A stretch of DNA of 15,264 nt from Nanohaloarchaea archaeon PL-Br10_U2g5 (lineage in GTDB: Archaea; Halobacteriota; Halobacteria; Halobacteriales; Haloferacaceae): positions 1 through 15,264 of the forward strand of contig LKMY01000018.1 in assembly GCA_001564205.1 (NCBI GenBank), read 5' to 3'. How positions within the stretch are numbered: the first letter of the stretch is position 1; the number at the start of each line of letters is the position of its first letter. Below are positions 1-7,631 of the stretch, piece after piece. The position numbers and the translations under genes are program-made. A model generated the notes under the pieces. The model saw only the letters and a program-made list of their open reading frames with translations. It was not told the DNA's origin and made no database searches.

Positions 1-180
1 GACACTTTCTCGGACGTTTCGTTCTTGCCGCTCTCGTGCGGCATGTCTCGTTCCGGCACTTCTGAGCAGCGTGACCGCTCACTCTCAGTGACACAGCACT
101 CTACGCTCATTACCTTGCTTTGCCTTGGTTTGCAGCATGCGATCTCACCAACGACCGGCCGGCCGGAGCCGCCCCGGTAC
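1..180. other. left-edge stretch without a recognisable gene
   Basis: No convincing coding region or RNA gene is visible here. The only open frames are short, arginine- and serine-rich shadow translations unlike the acidic proteins around them. The stretch lies downstream of the minus-strand gene that ends at 181. It contains a 12-bp GC palindrome (three CCGG units, 155-166) and a T-rich patch around 115-132, but neither forms a clear terminator or tRNA arm. Confidence 0.5.
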
Positions 181-459
181 TCACATTCCCATATCGGCGG
201 CGGCCTCGGGTATCGGGAGGTCGGTCACTCCGACACCGAGTAGCTCCGCTGCGTGATCGAGGGCCATGTCGAATCCGTAATACCGCTCTAATTCGTCGCC
301 CTGCGGTCCCGGTCGGACTTTCAACATGGCGTAGCCGTCGACGTTCTGTGCGACCGCCGCCTCCCGCCCGTCGAGAGTGAACGTGAGCAGCCGCTCTCCG
401 TCGGTCTCCTCGTATCGCGCGGTGATACCGTTTGCCTCCGTGGCCGTCGTGTCGCCCAT
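181..459 (-). CDS. small conserved haloarchaeal protein, function unknown
   Basis: A 92-residue acidic protein without cysteines, signal peptide or membrane segment, so probably cytoplasmic. It starts MGDTTATEANG, has a beta-rich first half around QNVDGYAMLKVRP, then the stretch ELERYYGFDMALDHAAELLG, and ends in a conserved-looking IPEAAADMGM tail. From memory this matches a family found only in Halobacteria (I think DUF7111, not verified), with no assigned role. The ATG at 459 was chosen. An in-frame GTG at 468 would add three residues. A weak AT-rich element lies at 487-493 on the minus strand. The gene follows the AhpD-like gene on the same strand with about 100 bases between, so cotranscription is possible but not shown. 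Confidence 0.8.
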   Translation of the reverse strand: MGDTTATEANGITARYEETDGERLLTFTLDGREAAVAQNVDGYAMLKVRPGPQGDELERYYGFDMALDHAAELLGVGVTDLPIPEAAADMGM

Positions 460-557
460 ACCGATCACACGGGCCGAGCCCTGTCGTATCTATCGATTCC
501 GGAGGGGTTTCGCTCTGCTGTGTCGATGCCACCCGTGTCGCTCCGGCACTCGTACCG

Positions 558-1100
558 CTACCGCGGGTCCCACCCGTGGAACGCTGTCCCCGGCTCCAAC
601 TCGAGGTCGAACGCCTCGATCAGGCCACCGAGCGCGTCGTACCCCTGTGCGGCTGCGGCGATCCCGACGATCGCCTCGTCGTCGTACCGCGCCGCGATCT
701 CGTCGTGAGCGATCGCGTCGACCTCGCCCCGAACGACCGCGTGCGCGTACTCGATCAGGACAGTCTTGTCGTCGCTTAGCAAGCCGAAGTCCCCGGTCCC
801 GATCGCGGCGATGATGTCGTCGCCGATCCCGACGCCGCGAGCGATGTTGACGTGTTGGTGCCACTCGTAGCGGTTTCGAGTCTCACGGGCAACGGCGAGG
901 ATCACGATCTCGCGCTCGCGGTCAGAGAGCCCGCTGTCGGTCCACAGCGCCCCGAGGAACGAGCGGAGCCCAGCGAGCACCTCCGGGTTGTTTCCGATCG
1001 ACTGATACACGTGTAGGGGCTTTCCCTGCAGCGACGACTCCAACAGATCCTCGTACTCGTCCGGAACATCCGTTGCGTCGGCGTACGGGACACGGGCCAT
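558..1100 (-). CDS. carboxymuconolactone decarboxylase / AhpD-like protein
   Basis: A 180-residue all-helical protein of the CMD/AhpD fold. The diagnostic part is the helix ending in YEWHQHV (residues 78-84), preceded by LSDREREIVILAVARETRNR. AhpD-type peroxidase adaptors use a CxxC next to this histidine. This protein has no cysteine at all, so AhpD-style disulfide chemistry is ruled out and a decarboxylase-like or unknown role is left. The open frame extends upstream to 1283, but the extension is arginine-rich shadow sequence that runs into the divergent menA promoter. The ATG at 1100 begins the folded domain and has a TATA-like element (CTAAC, minus strand, 1125-1129) about 27 bases upstream. 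Probably cytoplasmic, substrate unknown. It is divergent from menA. Confidence 0.82.
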   Translation of the reverse strand: MARVPYADATDVPDEYEDLLESSLQGKPLHVYQSIGNNPEVLAGLRSFLGALWTDSGLSDREREIVILAVARETRNRYEWHQHVNIARGVGIGDDIIAAIGTGDFGLLSDDKTVLIEYAHAVVRGEVDAIAHDEIAARYDDEAIVGIAAAAQGYDALGGLIEAFDLELEPGTAFHGWDPR

Positions 1101-1196
1101 AGACGAGTCCACTCGCTGGGAAGGGTTAGCTGTGTGTGCCTCGGTAGCGTTCGCCGGGATCGAGGTGTGGCGGTGTCGATACCCCCGTCGCGATGG

Positions 1197-1204
1197 TAAG
1201 CTTA
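1197..1204 (+). promoter_or_regulatory. TATA-like element of the menA-menC operon
   Basis: TAAGCTTA is centred about 31 bases before the ATG at 1232, and the AT-rich stretch continues to 1205. No Shine-Dalgarno precedes the ATG. This is the usual layout of a leaderless or near-leaderless haloarchaeal transcript, and it decides for the ATG at 1232 over the one at 1193, which lies upstream of the element. Confidence 0.6.
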
Positions 1205-1231
1205 ACGGGCGGTACACACTTACAACCTCCA

Positions 1232-2161
1232 ATGAGTGTCGAGGTGTCGCGACGACGGGCGTGGGTGATCGCCGCGCGCCCACAGACGCTACCCGCGGCC
1301 GCTGCCCCCGTGATCGTCGGTGTCGGACTCGCGGTCGAGGCCGGGGTGTTCGCCCCGCTGCCCGCCATCGCGGCGCTGGTCGGTGCGGCGCTGATCCAGG
1401 TCGGTACGAACTTCGCGAACGACTACTACGACGCGATTCAGGGGGCTGATACGGACGACCGTGAGGGGTTTACCCGCGTCGTCGCCAGCGGTCTCATCGA
1501 GCCGGCCGAGGTGAAGCGGGCGATGTGGCTCACGTTCGCGGCCGCAATCGCTGTCGGAACGTACCTCGTGTACGTCGGCGGCGTCCCGATCCTCGTGATC
1601 GGCCTCGCCTCGGTCGCGGCGGGGATCGCGTACACCGGCGGCCCGTACCCGCTCGGCTACCACGGGCTCGGTGACCTGTTCGTGTTCGTTTTCTTCGGTG
1701 TGATCGCCGTCACCGGCACCTACTACGTCCAGGCGGCCGCGCTCGCCGCGGGCGCGTTCCCGCTGGGGGTTCCCGACGGAACGATCACTCTCGCGGCCGT
1801 CGTCGCCAGCCTCCCGATCGCCGCCCTCTCGACGAACATTCTCGTCGTCAACAACGTTCGCGACTTGAAAGAGGACGCTCAGACGGGCAAACGAACGCTT
1901 GCGGTCCGGTTCGGCTACCGCTTCTCGCGGGCGCAGTTCCTCGCGTTGCTGGGGCTCGCGTACGCCGCCCCCCTCTGGTTTCTCGCTCGCGGAGACGGCG
2001 TCGCGGTGCTTCTCCCGCTCACCACGCTACCGCTCGCGGTCGTCGTCGCCCACACCGTCGTCACCGAGACGGCCGGTGAGATGCTTAACCCTGCGCTCGA
2101 ATCGACCGGCAAGCTCCTCGCGGCGTACGCGGTGACCTTCGCCGTGGGGCTCGCGCTCTGA
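1232..2161 (+). CDS. menA: 1,4-dihydroxy-2-naphthoate polyprenyltransferase (UbiA family)
   Basis: Integral membrane prenyltransferase of 309 residues. It attaches the isoprenoid tail to 1,4-dihydroxy-2-naphthoate, giving demethylmenaquinone. Both aspartate motifs of the UbiA superfamily are intact. The first is NDYYD followed by GADTDDR (residues 63-77). The second is NNVRDLKED with TGKRTLAVRFG (207-228), which bind Mg2+ and the prenyl diphosphate. The N-terminal ARPQTLPAAAAPVIVG is typical of MenA rather than of UbiA or geranylgeranylglyceryl phosphate synthases. Around eight or nine hydrophobic segments fill the rest. The frame opens at 1193, but the ATG at 1232 gives the family-like N terminus and sits at leaderless distance from a TATA-like element. 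The stop is three bases before menC, so the two form an operon. Confidence 0.93.
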   Translation: MSVEVSRRRAWVIAARPQTLPAAAAPVIVGVGLAVEAGVFAPLPAIAALVGAALIQVGTNFANDYYDAIQGADTDDREGFTRVVASGLIEPAEVKRAMWLTFAAAIAVGTYLVYVGGVPILVIGLASVAAGIAYTGGPYPLGYHGLGDLFVFVFFGVIAVTGTYYVQAAALAAGAFPLGVPDGTITLAAVVASLPIAALSTNILVVNNVRDLKEDAQTGKRTLAVRFGYRFSRAQFLALLGLAYAAPLWFLARGDGVAVLLPLTTLPLAVVVAHTVVTETAGEMLNPALESTGKLLAAYAVTFAVGLAL

Positions 2162-2164
2162 CCG

Positions 2165-3268
2165 ATGCGTTTCCGCTCGTTCGCAGTCGATCTTGCGACT
2201 CCGCTCGACACGGCCAACGGACCGATCGACCGACGCGAAGGGTTCCTCGTCGATGTAGACGTTACAGCAATTGAAGACGGTAAAGACGGTGAGGCCGTTG
2301 CAGGCGAGCGTATCCCCGCGCTCGGAATCGGCGAGGCGACCCCGCTCTCGGGCTGGACTGAATCGCTGTCCGCCTGTGAGTCGGCGCTACACGAGGCCCG
2401 TACGAGAGCGGAAACGGAAGCGTTCGTCGACGTGACTGCCGGGGTCGACCCGACGGAGACTCCCGCCGCACGTCACGGGCTCGCGCTCGCGCTGGCGGAT
2501 GCAACGGCCCGAGGTGGTGATCGCTCCCTGTCGGCGCATCTCGCCGCCGATCACGGGCTTCCCGCGCCCGCCGCCGTGGTTCCGGTCAACGCGACGATCG
2601 GAGACGGGTCGCAGGCCGCGACCGTCCGCGAGGCGGAGCAGGCCGTCGCGGAGGGATTCGGCTGCCTCAAACTGAAGGTTGGGGTCCGAGATCTCGACGA
2701 CGATATCGAGCGTCTTCGTGCGGTTCGGGAGCACGTCGGCGACGGAGTCGTCCTCCGTGCCGATGCGAACGGTGCGTGGGACCGCGAGACTGCAGCACGC
2801 GCGCTCGACCGTCTGGAACCGCTGGAGTTGGCGTACGTCGAACAGCCGATTCCGGCCGACGACTTAGCGGGTGCCGCCGCGCTTCGCGAGAACACGGGCG
2901 TTCGGATCGCACTCGACGAATCGCTCGCGAACCACACTCTCGGGGCGGTCGTTGACGCCGGCGCCGCCGATGTCGTCGTTCTCAAGCCGATGGCGCTCGG
3001 CGGGCCTGACCGGGCGCTTGCGACTGCGCTTCGAGCCCGAGCGGCGGGCGTCGAGCCGGTCGTTACCACGACGATCGACGCGGTCGTTGCCCGGACCGCC
3101 GCGGTCCACGTCGCGGCGGCAATCCCGGACGTTGCTCCCTGTGGGCTCGCCACCGGCCCGCTTCTCGCCGAGGACCTCGCCGCCGATCCGTGCCCGGTCG
3201 ACGCGGGTCAACTACCGGTGCCGGAGGGTGTCGGTCTCGCCGGTGGCGCGTTCGACGGATTGCGGTGA
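2165..3268 (+). CDS. menC: o-succinylbenzoate synthase (enolase superfamily)
   Basis: A 367-residue member of the mandelate racemase/muconate lactonizing group. In the menaquinone pathway it dehydrates SHCHC to o-succinylbenzoate in the cytoplasm. The active site is complete: catalytic lysines in KLKVG (K169/K171) and VLKP (K274), and metal ligands D200 in RADANGAW, E226 in YVEQP and D251 in ALDES. An N-terminal capping domain occupies roughly residues 1-130. The superfamily also holds N-acylamino-acid racemases and dipeptide epimerases. Tight coupling to menA (three bases apart) makes MenC the best reading. No Shine-Dalgarno is evident before the ATG, so translation may be coupled to menA. 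Confidence 0.88.
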   Translation: MRFRSFAVDLATPLDTANGPIDRREGFLVDVDVTAIEDGKDGEAVAGERIPALGIGEATPLSGWTESLSACESALHEARTRAETEAFVDVTAGVDPTETPAARHGLALALADATARGGDRSLSAHLAADHGLPAPAAVVPVNATIGDGSQAATVREAEQAVAEGFGCLKLKVGVRDLDDDIERLRAVREHVGDGVVLRADANGAWDRETAARALDRLEPLELAYVEQPIPADDLAGAAALRENTGVRIALDESLANHTLGAVVDAGAADVVVLKPMALGGPDRALATALRARAAGVEPVVTTTIDAVVARTAAVHVAAAIPDVAPCGLATGPLLAEDLAADPCPVDAGQLPVPEGVGLAGGAFDGLR

Positions 3269-3300
3269 GTGTCAGCGAAGTCGCTCGTCTGGCTGTGAGC

Positions 3301-3702
3301 TCATTCGACGACTTCGACGACGCCGACCATCCCCTGCGTCTGGTGTGGCGTACAGACGTACTCGAAGGTGCCCGTCCCATCGAACGTGTGCTCGAAGGTG
3401 AACCCCGCCTCATCGATGAGTTCGGATTCGAACGCGTCGTTTACTTCGTACACGTTATGGCTGCCTCCCTCACCGTTCCACTCCCAGTGAACCGTCGTAC
3501 CGAGATCCACGGTGATGTTTGCCGGATCGAATCCGTACCCGCCGTCGGAGCCGACGACGACGTCGACGGTCTGCTCACCGGTCCGGTCGACTCGCTCTTC
3601 GTCTCCGTCACCGGGGAGTTCGGAGTCCCCGCAGCCAGCGAGGGCGACAGTGATCACAACACCGCCAGCCGCGAGCGCCTCTCGACGCGTTCGGTCGCTC
3701 AT
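3301..3702 (-). CDS. halocyanin-type blue copper lipoprotein
   Basis: A 133-residue plastocyanin/halocyanin-like electron carrier on the outer face of the membrane. The N terminus carries a twin-arginine signal (TRREALAAGG) running into a lipobox LAGC with C24 as lipidation site, then an acidic linker. The cupredoxin domain keeps all four type-1 copper ligands: H82 (SHNV), C117 and H120 (YVCTPH) and M125 (QGMVG). At this length it has one copper domain only. It is convergent with menC, placing a carrier next to quinone synthesis genes, but the physiological partner cannot be read from sequence. A TATA element 25 bases before the ATG indicates a leaderless transcript. Confidence 0.92.
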   Translation of the reverse strand: MSDRTRREALAAGGVVITVALAGCGDSELPGDGDEERVDRTGEQTVDVVVGSDGGYGFDPANITVDLGTTVHWEWNGEGGSHNVYEVNDAFESELIDEAGFTFEHTFDGTGTFEYVCTPHQTQGMVGVVEVVE

Positions 3703-3723
3703 GTCCGATCCAAGCGACGCGCG

Positions 3724-3730
3724 ATATAAA
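3724..3730 (-). promoter_or_regulatory. TATA box of the halocyanin gene
   Basis: TTTATAT on the minus strand is centred 25 bases before the start codon at 3702. It is one of the clearest archaeal TATA boxes in the window. The divergent DUF5799-like gene has its own weaker element (CTTTTGTTT, 3763-3771), and the two promoters share a 90-base gap. Confidence 0.65.
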
Positions 3731-3792
3731 GGGCCTCGCGAACTCCACGCCGGTGGGAACGCCTTTTGTTTGTCACCGTCGAACTGACGCGT

Positions 3793-4248
3793 ATGAGCGA
3801 GTGGACAGATGCAATCGTCGGCGAGCGTATGACCGTCGACAACCAGTTCAACGAGCGCGTAGCCGGGTCTCAGTTCTCCAGTCAGGAGTGGGGGCTCATC
3901 ATGACAGCGACCGAGTTCGAGATCGAGGACGCCGACGATCCGGAGGCCGCCCGGATCGTCGCCGACACCTCTAGTCTCCCGGCGATCATGCCGGAACTGG
4001 AGAACGTCCGATCGCAGGTCGCCGCAATGGGGGGTGCCCCGTCACAGCAGCGCTCCGGCGGCTCGGGCGGGGGAATCGTCGATTCGATCAAAGGCGCGCT
4101 CGGGCTCGGCGGGGGCGGCAGCGACGGACCCTCTGACGAGGAGTTCGAAGCCGCCGAACGGCTCGTTCAAGCGTACGCCGACGAGCTGCAGGCGCACCTC
4201 GAAGACGTCGGGAAGTGGGAACAGGTCCGCGTCGCGTATCAGGAGTAA
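3793..4248 (+). CDS. conserved haloarchaeal protein, DUF5799-like
   Basis: A 151-residue acidic cytoplasmic protein of unknown function. The N-terminal block MSEWTDAIVGERM and the stretch SSQEWGLIMTATEFEIED (residues 29-46) match what I remember of the Halobacteria-only DUF5799 family. A glycine-rich linker (about 89-113) separates this from a C-terminal helical segment with VQAYADELQAHLEDVGKWEQVR (125-146). There is no signal peptide, cysteine or membrane segment. The ATG at 3793 was preferred over one at 3766. The upstream one coincides with the T-rich promoter element, and the downstream one begins the conserved block at leaderless distance (26-29 bases) from it. It is convergent with the large minus-strand gene 20 bases downstream. 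Confidence 0.82.
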   Translation: MSEWTDAIVGERMTVDNQFNERVAGSQFSSQEWGLIMTATEFEIEDADDPEAARIVADTSSLPAIMPELENVRSQVAAMGGAPSQQRSGGSGGGIVDSIKGALGLGGGGSDGPSDEEFEAAERLVQAYADELQAHLEDVGKWEQVRVAYQE

Positions 4249-4267
4249 CAGACCGCAACGGGTGCGG

Positions 4268-6403
4268 CTATTCGGTCGAGCTGTGGTCTGTGGTGGGTTG
4301 AATCGACCCGTCACACGCGATGAGTCCGTCCGCCAGAAGACAGTCGACCGCTGAATCCTCAGACAGCGCCCGACGAGCCGCCGCAGTGATCGACTCCTCT
4401 GAAACCCCGTCACTCGGAAGAATCAACTCACCGTTGAGACAGACGATCGCGTCCGAATGATCGAACAGATCCACAACCTGTGAACTGCGCAGCTTCTCTC
4501 CGAGATTCTGCTCGACTCCGATCAACTGATCGTGTCCGTCGAAGCCGTCAAAAAGCATCCGTTGTTGACCTCCCACCCTCGTTGACTGAGAAAGCACGCC
4601 AATCCGTGTTACCTCATGTATCGTCGGTGACACGGACCGTATCGAATTGATGTTCATCGATAATCCTCTGTTTGTGGCCACCACGATACTCGGGTCACCG
4701 ACAATCTGGACTGACGATCGCCCCATCGGTATCGAGAGGGGGAGGCTCACGCTGACCGGACTGCCAGCCGTTATCAGCGCGAAGAGCCGCCGTAACTGTA
4801 CGGGTTCGAGTGTCGAGTCGAGAAGGACTGTAAGTAGTGCGCCGTCGGCGAGGCACTGTGATCCGATCGACCACCGACGCGTCTCCTCAAACACCGTCAT
4901 CGCAGGAGCACTGCCGAGGGTGTCGAGCGCGACGGCACCGTCGCCTGCGACCACGCGGTCACCCTCAACCGGAAGCCCGCAGTACGCGATATCGATACCC
5001 TCGTCTCCGAGCACGTCTGTGGCGGTCTCTCGGTCGGGGCGATCGATAACTTCCCACGACCCGATACCGTCCGGGACGGCCGGCTCGGAGAGGGCTCGGC
5101 GAACAGCTCCGGCTCGCTGTGCCGAATCGACCATGACGACCACGCGAGCCTCACCGCTCGCCGTTCGCGTCCGCCGGAGCAGGTTCTCATAGCCCGCCGG
5201 CATCAAGACCGATACGCCCGCCGAAAGCGGGTCGGCGTCCGGGTCGGGAATCCCGTTTTCGGGAGCCATCCACGGGGATGTCGCCAGCGCGTTCGGCGCG
5301 TCTGGTCGGCTCGACTCGGTGGCTCCGCGCACGCGAACCGGTGCAAGGACATGCGCGAGATGCGAAAGCAGATCCATGCTGTCTGGGGTCGGTCTGAGCA
5401 CCGCCTCAGTCGGCCAGTCGGGAGTGTACGGTGCAACCGTCTGAGAGTCGACCTCTAAGTACTCCATCAGCCGCTCGCTCATCGACAGGCCGGCAAGGTT
5501 CGGCGGATAAAACGGAAGCTCCGGACCGACCTGCTCGTACTCGTATCGATCGGACGGAACGTACCCCTCCGTGCACGCGAGCGTGTCGAGAAAGAACCAC
5601 GTTCGCAACAGCTCTTCGATGCGCTTCTCGAGCGCGACTCCGTCAGTCGGTAGCGTCTCGACGTATCCCGTGTCGAGCCGGATCGCGGGTCCGTCGCCGA
5701 CGACCATTCGGGCACCGAGGTAGTACGCGAGCGTCGAGAGGCGGTAAATGTCGGCGTAAATCGGTTTGACGACGATTTCGACGCCCGTATCGGGTGCGAC
5801 CAACGGGCTCGGAATGTCGAGTTCGTCACCGCGCTCGATCCGCGGCGGATAGCCGCGAAGGGTCGGCCACGACCGCTCGGGGGAGAACTCCTTGATCGAC
5901 GAACCGAACACCGAGACGGCCTCGGCCAGCGCGGCCGGATCGTCCGGAACCGTGATCGTCGCCTCGGGACGGGTATGGAGCGAGCGCGCGCCGACCGTCA
6001 CCGTCTGCGGACGGTCGAAGGTCAGCTCGACGGGTCCGGAGTCCGCCATCCCTGTCGCGGTTACTTCAGCATCGGTAATCCGCACTAACGCCTTCGTTAC
6101 GCCGCTGATGTCGAAACAGTACGATCCGTGGGGCAGCTCCATCGTCTCGTCGAGCTGTGCCATGAATTCGCCGCCGTCGTCCCGGACCGAAACAGCAGAG
6201 TAGACGGGAATAGAGAGCGACTCGGTCTCGAAGCTGATCGCTCGGTCGACGGGGAACGGGAACAGATCCGGCAGCGCCGGCTGTGAATCGACTTCGCGAT
6301 CCGCCCGAAGCAACAGCTCTTCGCCTTCCAAGGCGTCGCAGATACGGAGCGTCTCTCCGTCCGCTTCGAACTCGACCCGTTCGCTTGTTTCGTCGTCTAT
6401 CAA
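4268..6403 (-). CDS. 711-residue conserved haloarchaeal protein with a degenerate CHAT-like region
   Basis: A large acidic soluble protein without signal peptide or membrane segments. Two parts can be distinguished. Residues 1-340 form an alpha/beta N-terminal module with family-like stretches, such as SSIKEFSPERSWPTLRGYPP (168-187) and STLAYYLGARMVVGD (223-237). Residues about 395-580 have the secondary-structure order of a CHAT (caspase-like) domain: YCGLPVEGD (474-482), a hydrophobic strand, a helix after ADGALLTVLL, then QIVGDPSIVVA (566-576). Related haloarchaeal proteins, as I remember them, carry GH and LNAC-type catalytic motifs at the matching places. Here the first reads YCG and the second FEE, so a protease function is unlikely. 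The start codon is TTG at 6403. An in-frame TAG lies six codons upstream, and a TATA-like CATATCT element lies 25-30 bases upstream. Function unknown; the CHAT reading is an inference. Confidence 0.78.
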   Translation of the reverse strand: MIDDETSERVEFEADGETLRICDALEGEELLLRADREVDSQPALPDLFPFPVDRAISFETESLSIPVYSAVSVRDDGGEFMAQLDETMELPHGSYCFDISGVTKALVRITDAEVTATGMADSGPVELTFDRPQTVTVGARSLHTRPEATITVPDDPAALAEAVSVFGSSIKEFSPERSWPTLRGYPPRIERGDELDIPSPLVAPDTGVEIVVKPIYADIYRLSTLAYYLGARMVVGDGPAIRLDTGYVETLPTDGVALEKRIEELLRTWFFLDTLACTEGYVPSDRYEYEQVGPELPFYPPNLAGLSMSERLMEYLEVDSQTVAPYTPDWPTEAVLRPTPDSMDLLSHLAHVLAPVRVRGATESSRPDAPNALATSPWMAPENGIPDPDADPLSAGVSVLMPAGYENLLRRTRTASGEARVVVMVDSAQRAGAVRRALSEPAVPDGIGSWEVIDRPDRETATDVLGDEGIDIAYCGLPVEGDRVVAGDGAVALDTLGSAPAMTVFEETRRWSIGSQCLADGALLTVLLDSTLEPVQLRRLFALITAGSPVSVSLPLSIPMGRSSVQIVGDPSIVVATNRGLSMNINSIRSVSPTIHEVTRIGVLSQSTRVGGQQRMLFDGFDGHDQLIGVEQNLGEKLRSSQVVDLFDHSDAIVCLNGELILPSDGVSEESITAAARRALSEDSAVDCLLADGLIACDGSIQPTTDHSSTE

Positions 6404-6517
6404 CGGGACTTGATAGATCTAGAACAGATATGAGGGTGTCGGTGTTTCCCGGAATCGGACTCTCTCCGGCTGAGAAAGCTGTTCTTGACTGCATCGTGCT
6501 AACACCAGTGACAGTGG

Positions 6518-6523
6518 TATTAA
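6518..6523 (+). promoter_or_regulatory. TATA-like element of the phosphotransferase gene
   Basis: TATTAA lies 26-31 bases before the ATG at 6549, the expected place for a leaderless transcript. Just upstream is an interrupted ACCA-N7-TGGT inverted repeat (about 6504-6518), too short to call an operator. Confidence 0.5.
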
Positions 6524-6548
6524 CATCCGCGCGATACAGCAGAGAGAT

Positions 6549-7562
6549 ATGAAAAGCCGGGTGAGGACCGCTCTCGTCGACGCCGTTCCGAACCGCTCGG
6601 TCGACCGGCTTACTGACACCGGTCCGTCATGGAACGGTGGCAACGGGACGCTCGGCGTCGTTTTTACCGACGGATCGCGCGCGTTCTGCAAGGTCGCAAC
6701 GGACGGCTACGGGAGTCGAATCGCCCGCGAACTCGCCGTGTTGCGATACGTCGATAGCGAGCGGGCGCTCGCCGTCCCCGAGGTTCTCGCTGCTGACCCG
6801 GATGCGACGGTGCCGTATCTCGTTACGGGACCAGCACCTGGTCAAGAGCTCCTCAGAGCGTGGGAGCACGCGAACGATACGAACCGGCAAGCGCTGCTCC
6901 GTCGGGTCGGTGCGACGCTCGCGACGCTCCACGCCGACCGATTCGAGCGCGCGGGTGAGATCGCCGGGGCGGCGTCCGCGAGTGACGGATCGGTCGAACT
7001 CGTCCTCGATTCGGCGCCATGGCCCGACGTGCTCCGTTCGACCATCGATCGGACCCGGGAGATCGGTACCTCGGAGCGGCTCGCGGACCACTACGACGCC
7101 GTCCTCGGCTGTGTCGAGTCGAACCGCGACCGGCTCGCCGGCGCGCCGGCGGCGCTGCTTCACGGCGACGTCGCGAAGCCCAACCTCTTCGTCGCCGACG
7201 CTGGGGGGCGCTCCGCGGAGTCCGGGCCGGGGATCGGCCCTGACGGCGTCGTCCCGATCGATTGGGAGCTCGCGCACGTCGGCGACCCCGCTCGCGACCT
7301 CGTTCGCGCCGAAGACCAACTGCTCAACGGCTTCGACACCACTGGTCCCGACCGGTTCGCAGCAGCGCTGTACGGTGGATACCGTGAACGCGCCGGCGGA
7401 CTCCCCGTCGGATTCGCCGAGCGGGCCCCGATCTATCGAGTCGTCCGGATGCTCGGTCGGTCCGGCTTCATCGACCAGTGGGGGACGTACCTCGACGAGC
7501 CGATCGACGACCTCGTCGCTCGTGCGGACGCGGAGCTACAGACCAGGCTCAGCTCGGTATAA
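6549..7562 (+). CDS. APH-family phosphotransferase
   Basis: A 337-residue small-molecule kinase with the aminoglycoside phosphotransferase/choline kinase fold. Visible features are a nucleotide-binding N lobe with a lysine in RAFCKVA (K48) and a likely paired glutamate E61. The catalytic loop is HGDVAKPNLF (H205, D207, N212) and the metal-binding motif is IDWE (D238, E240). These are complete, so the enzyme should be active. The family covers aminoglycosides, choline, homoserine, fructosamine and others, and nothing in the sequence or its neighbours fixes the substrate. Resistance should not be assumed. The gene is divergent from the CHAT-like gene with 145 bases between, and convergent with the aldo/keto reductase. 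Confidence 0.87.
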   Translation: MKSRVRTALVDAVPNRSVDRLTDTGPSWNGGNGTLGVVFTDGSRAFCKVATDGYGSRIARELAVLRYVDSERALAVPEVLAADPDATVPYLVTGPAPGQELLRAWEHANDTNRQALLRRVGATLATLHADRFERAGEIAGAASASDGSVELVLDSAPWPDVLRSTIDRTREIGTSERLADHYDAVLGCVESNRDRLAGAPAALLHGDVAKPNLFVADAGGRSAESGPGIGPDGVVPIDWELAHVGDPARDLVRAEDQLLNGFDTTGPDRFAAALYGGYRERAGGLPVGFAERAPIYRVVRMLGRSGFIDQWGTYLDEPIDDLVARADAELQTRLSSV

Positions 7563-7575
7563 CGAGGTCTGCCGT

Positions 7576-7596
7576 GCGGTCGACCGGTTCGACCGC
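7576..7596. terminator. hairpin between convergent genes, possible bidirectional terminator
   Basis: A perfect 8-bp inverted repeat (GCGGTCGA / TCGACCGC) with a 5-base loop sits in the 69-base gap between the phosphotransferase and aldo/keto reductase stop codons. The position suits a shared terminator. There is no adjacent T-run, which archaeal termination usually favours, so the assignment is tentative. Confidence 0.3.
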
Positions 7597-7631
7597 GCGC
7601 TTCGATCGCGACCCACCGACTACGACGTAGC

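Noticed and set aside
155..166. 12-bp CCGG palindrome at the left edge as a terminator or site-specific element
   Set aside because: It is made only of CCGG units, which are frequent by chance at this GC content. It has no T-run and no matching copy in the window.
2551..3153. 200-residue minus-strand frame inside menC
   Set aside because: An A/S/T/R-rich shadow of a gene with an intact enolase-superfamily active site.
3274..3285. AGCGA-AG-TCGCT hairpin between menC and the halocyanin gene as a terminator
   Set aside because: A 5-bp stem with a 2-base loop and no T-run is too weak to support a terminator call.
6549..7562. Phosphotransferase as an antibiotic-resistance gene
   Set aside because: The APH fold is shared by many metabolic kinases. 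No resistance-type context or mobile element is present, and aminoglycosides are poor agents against haloarchaea.
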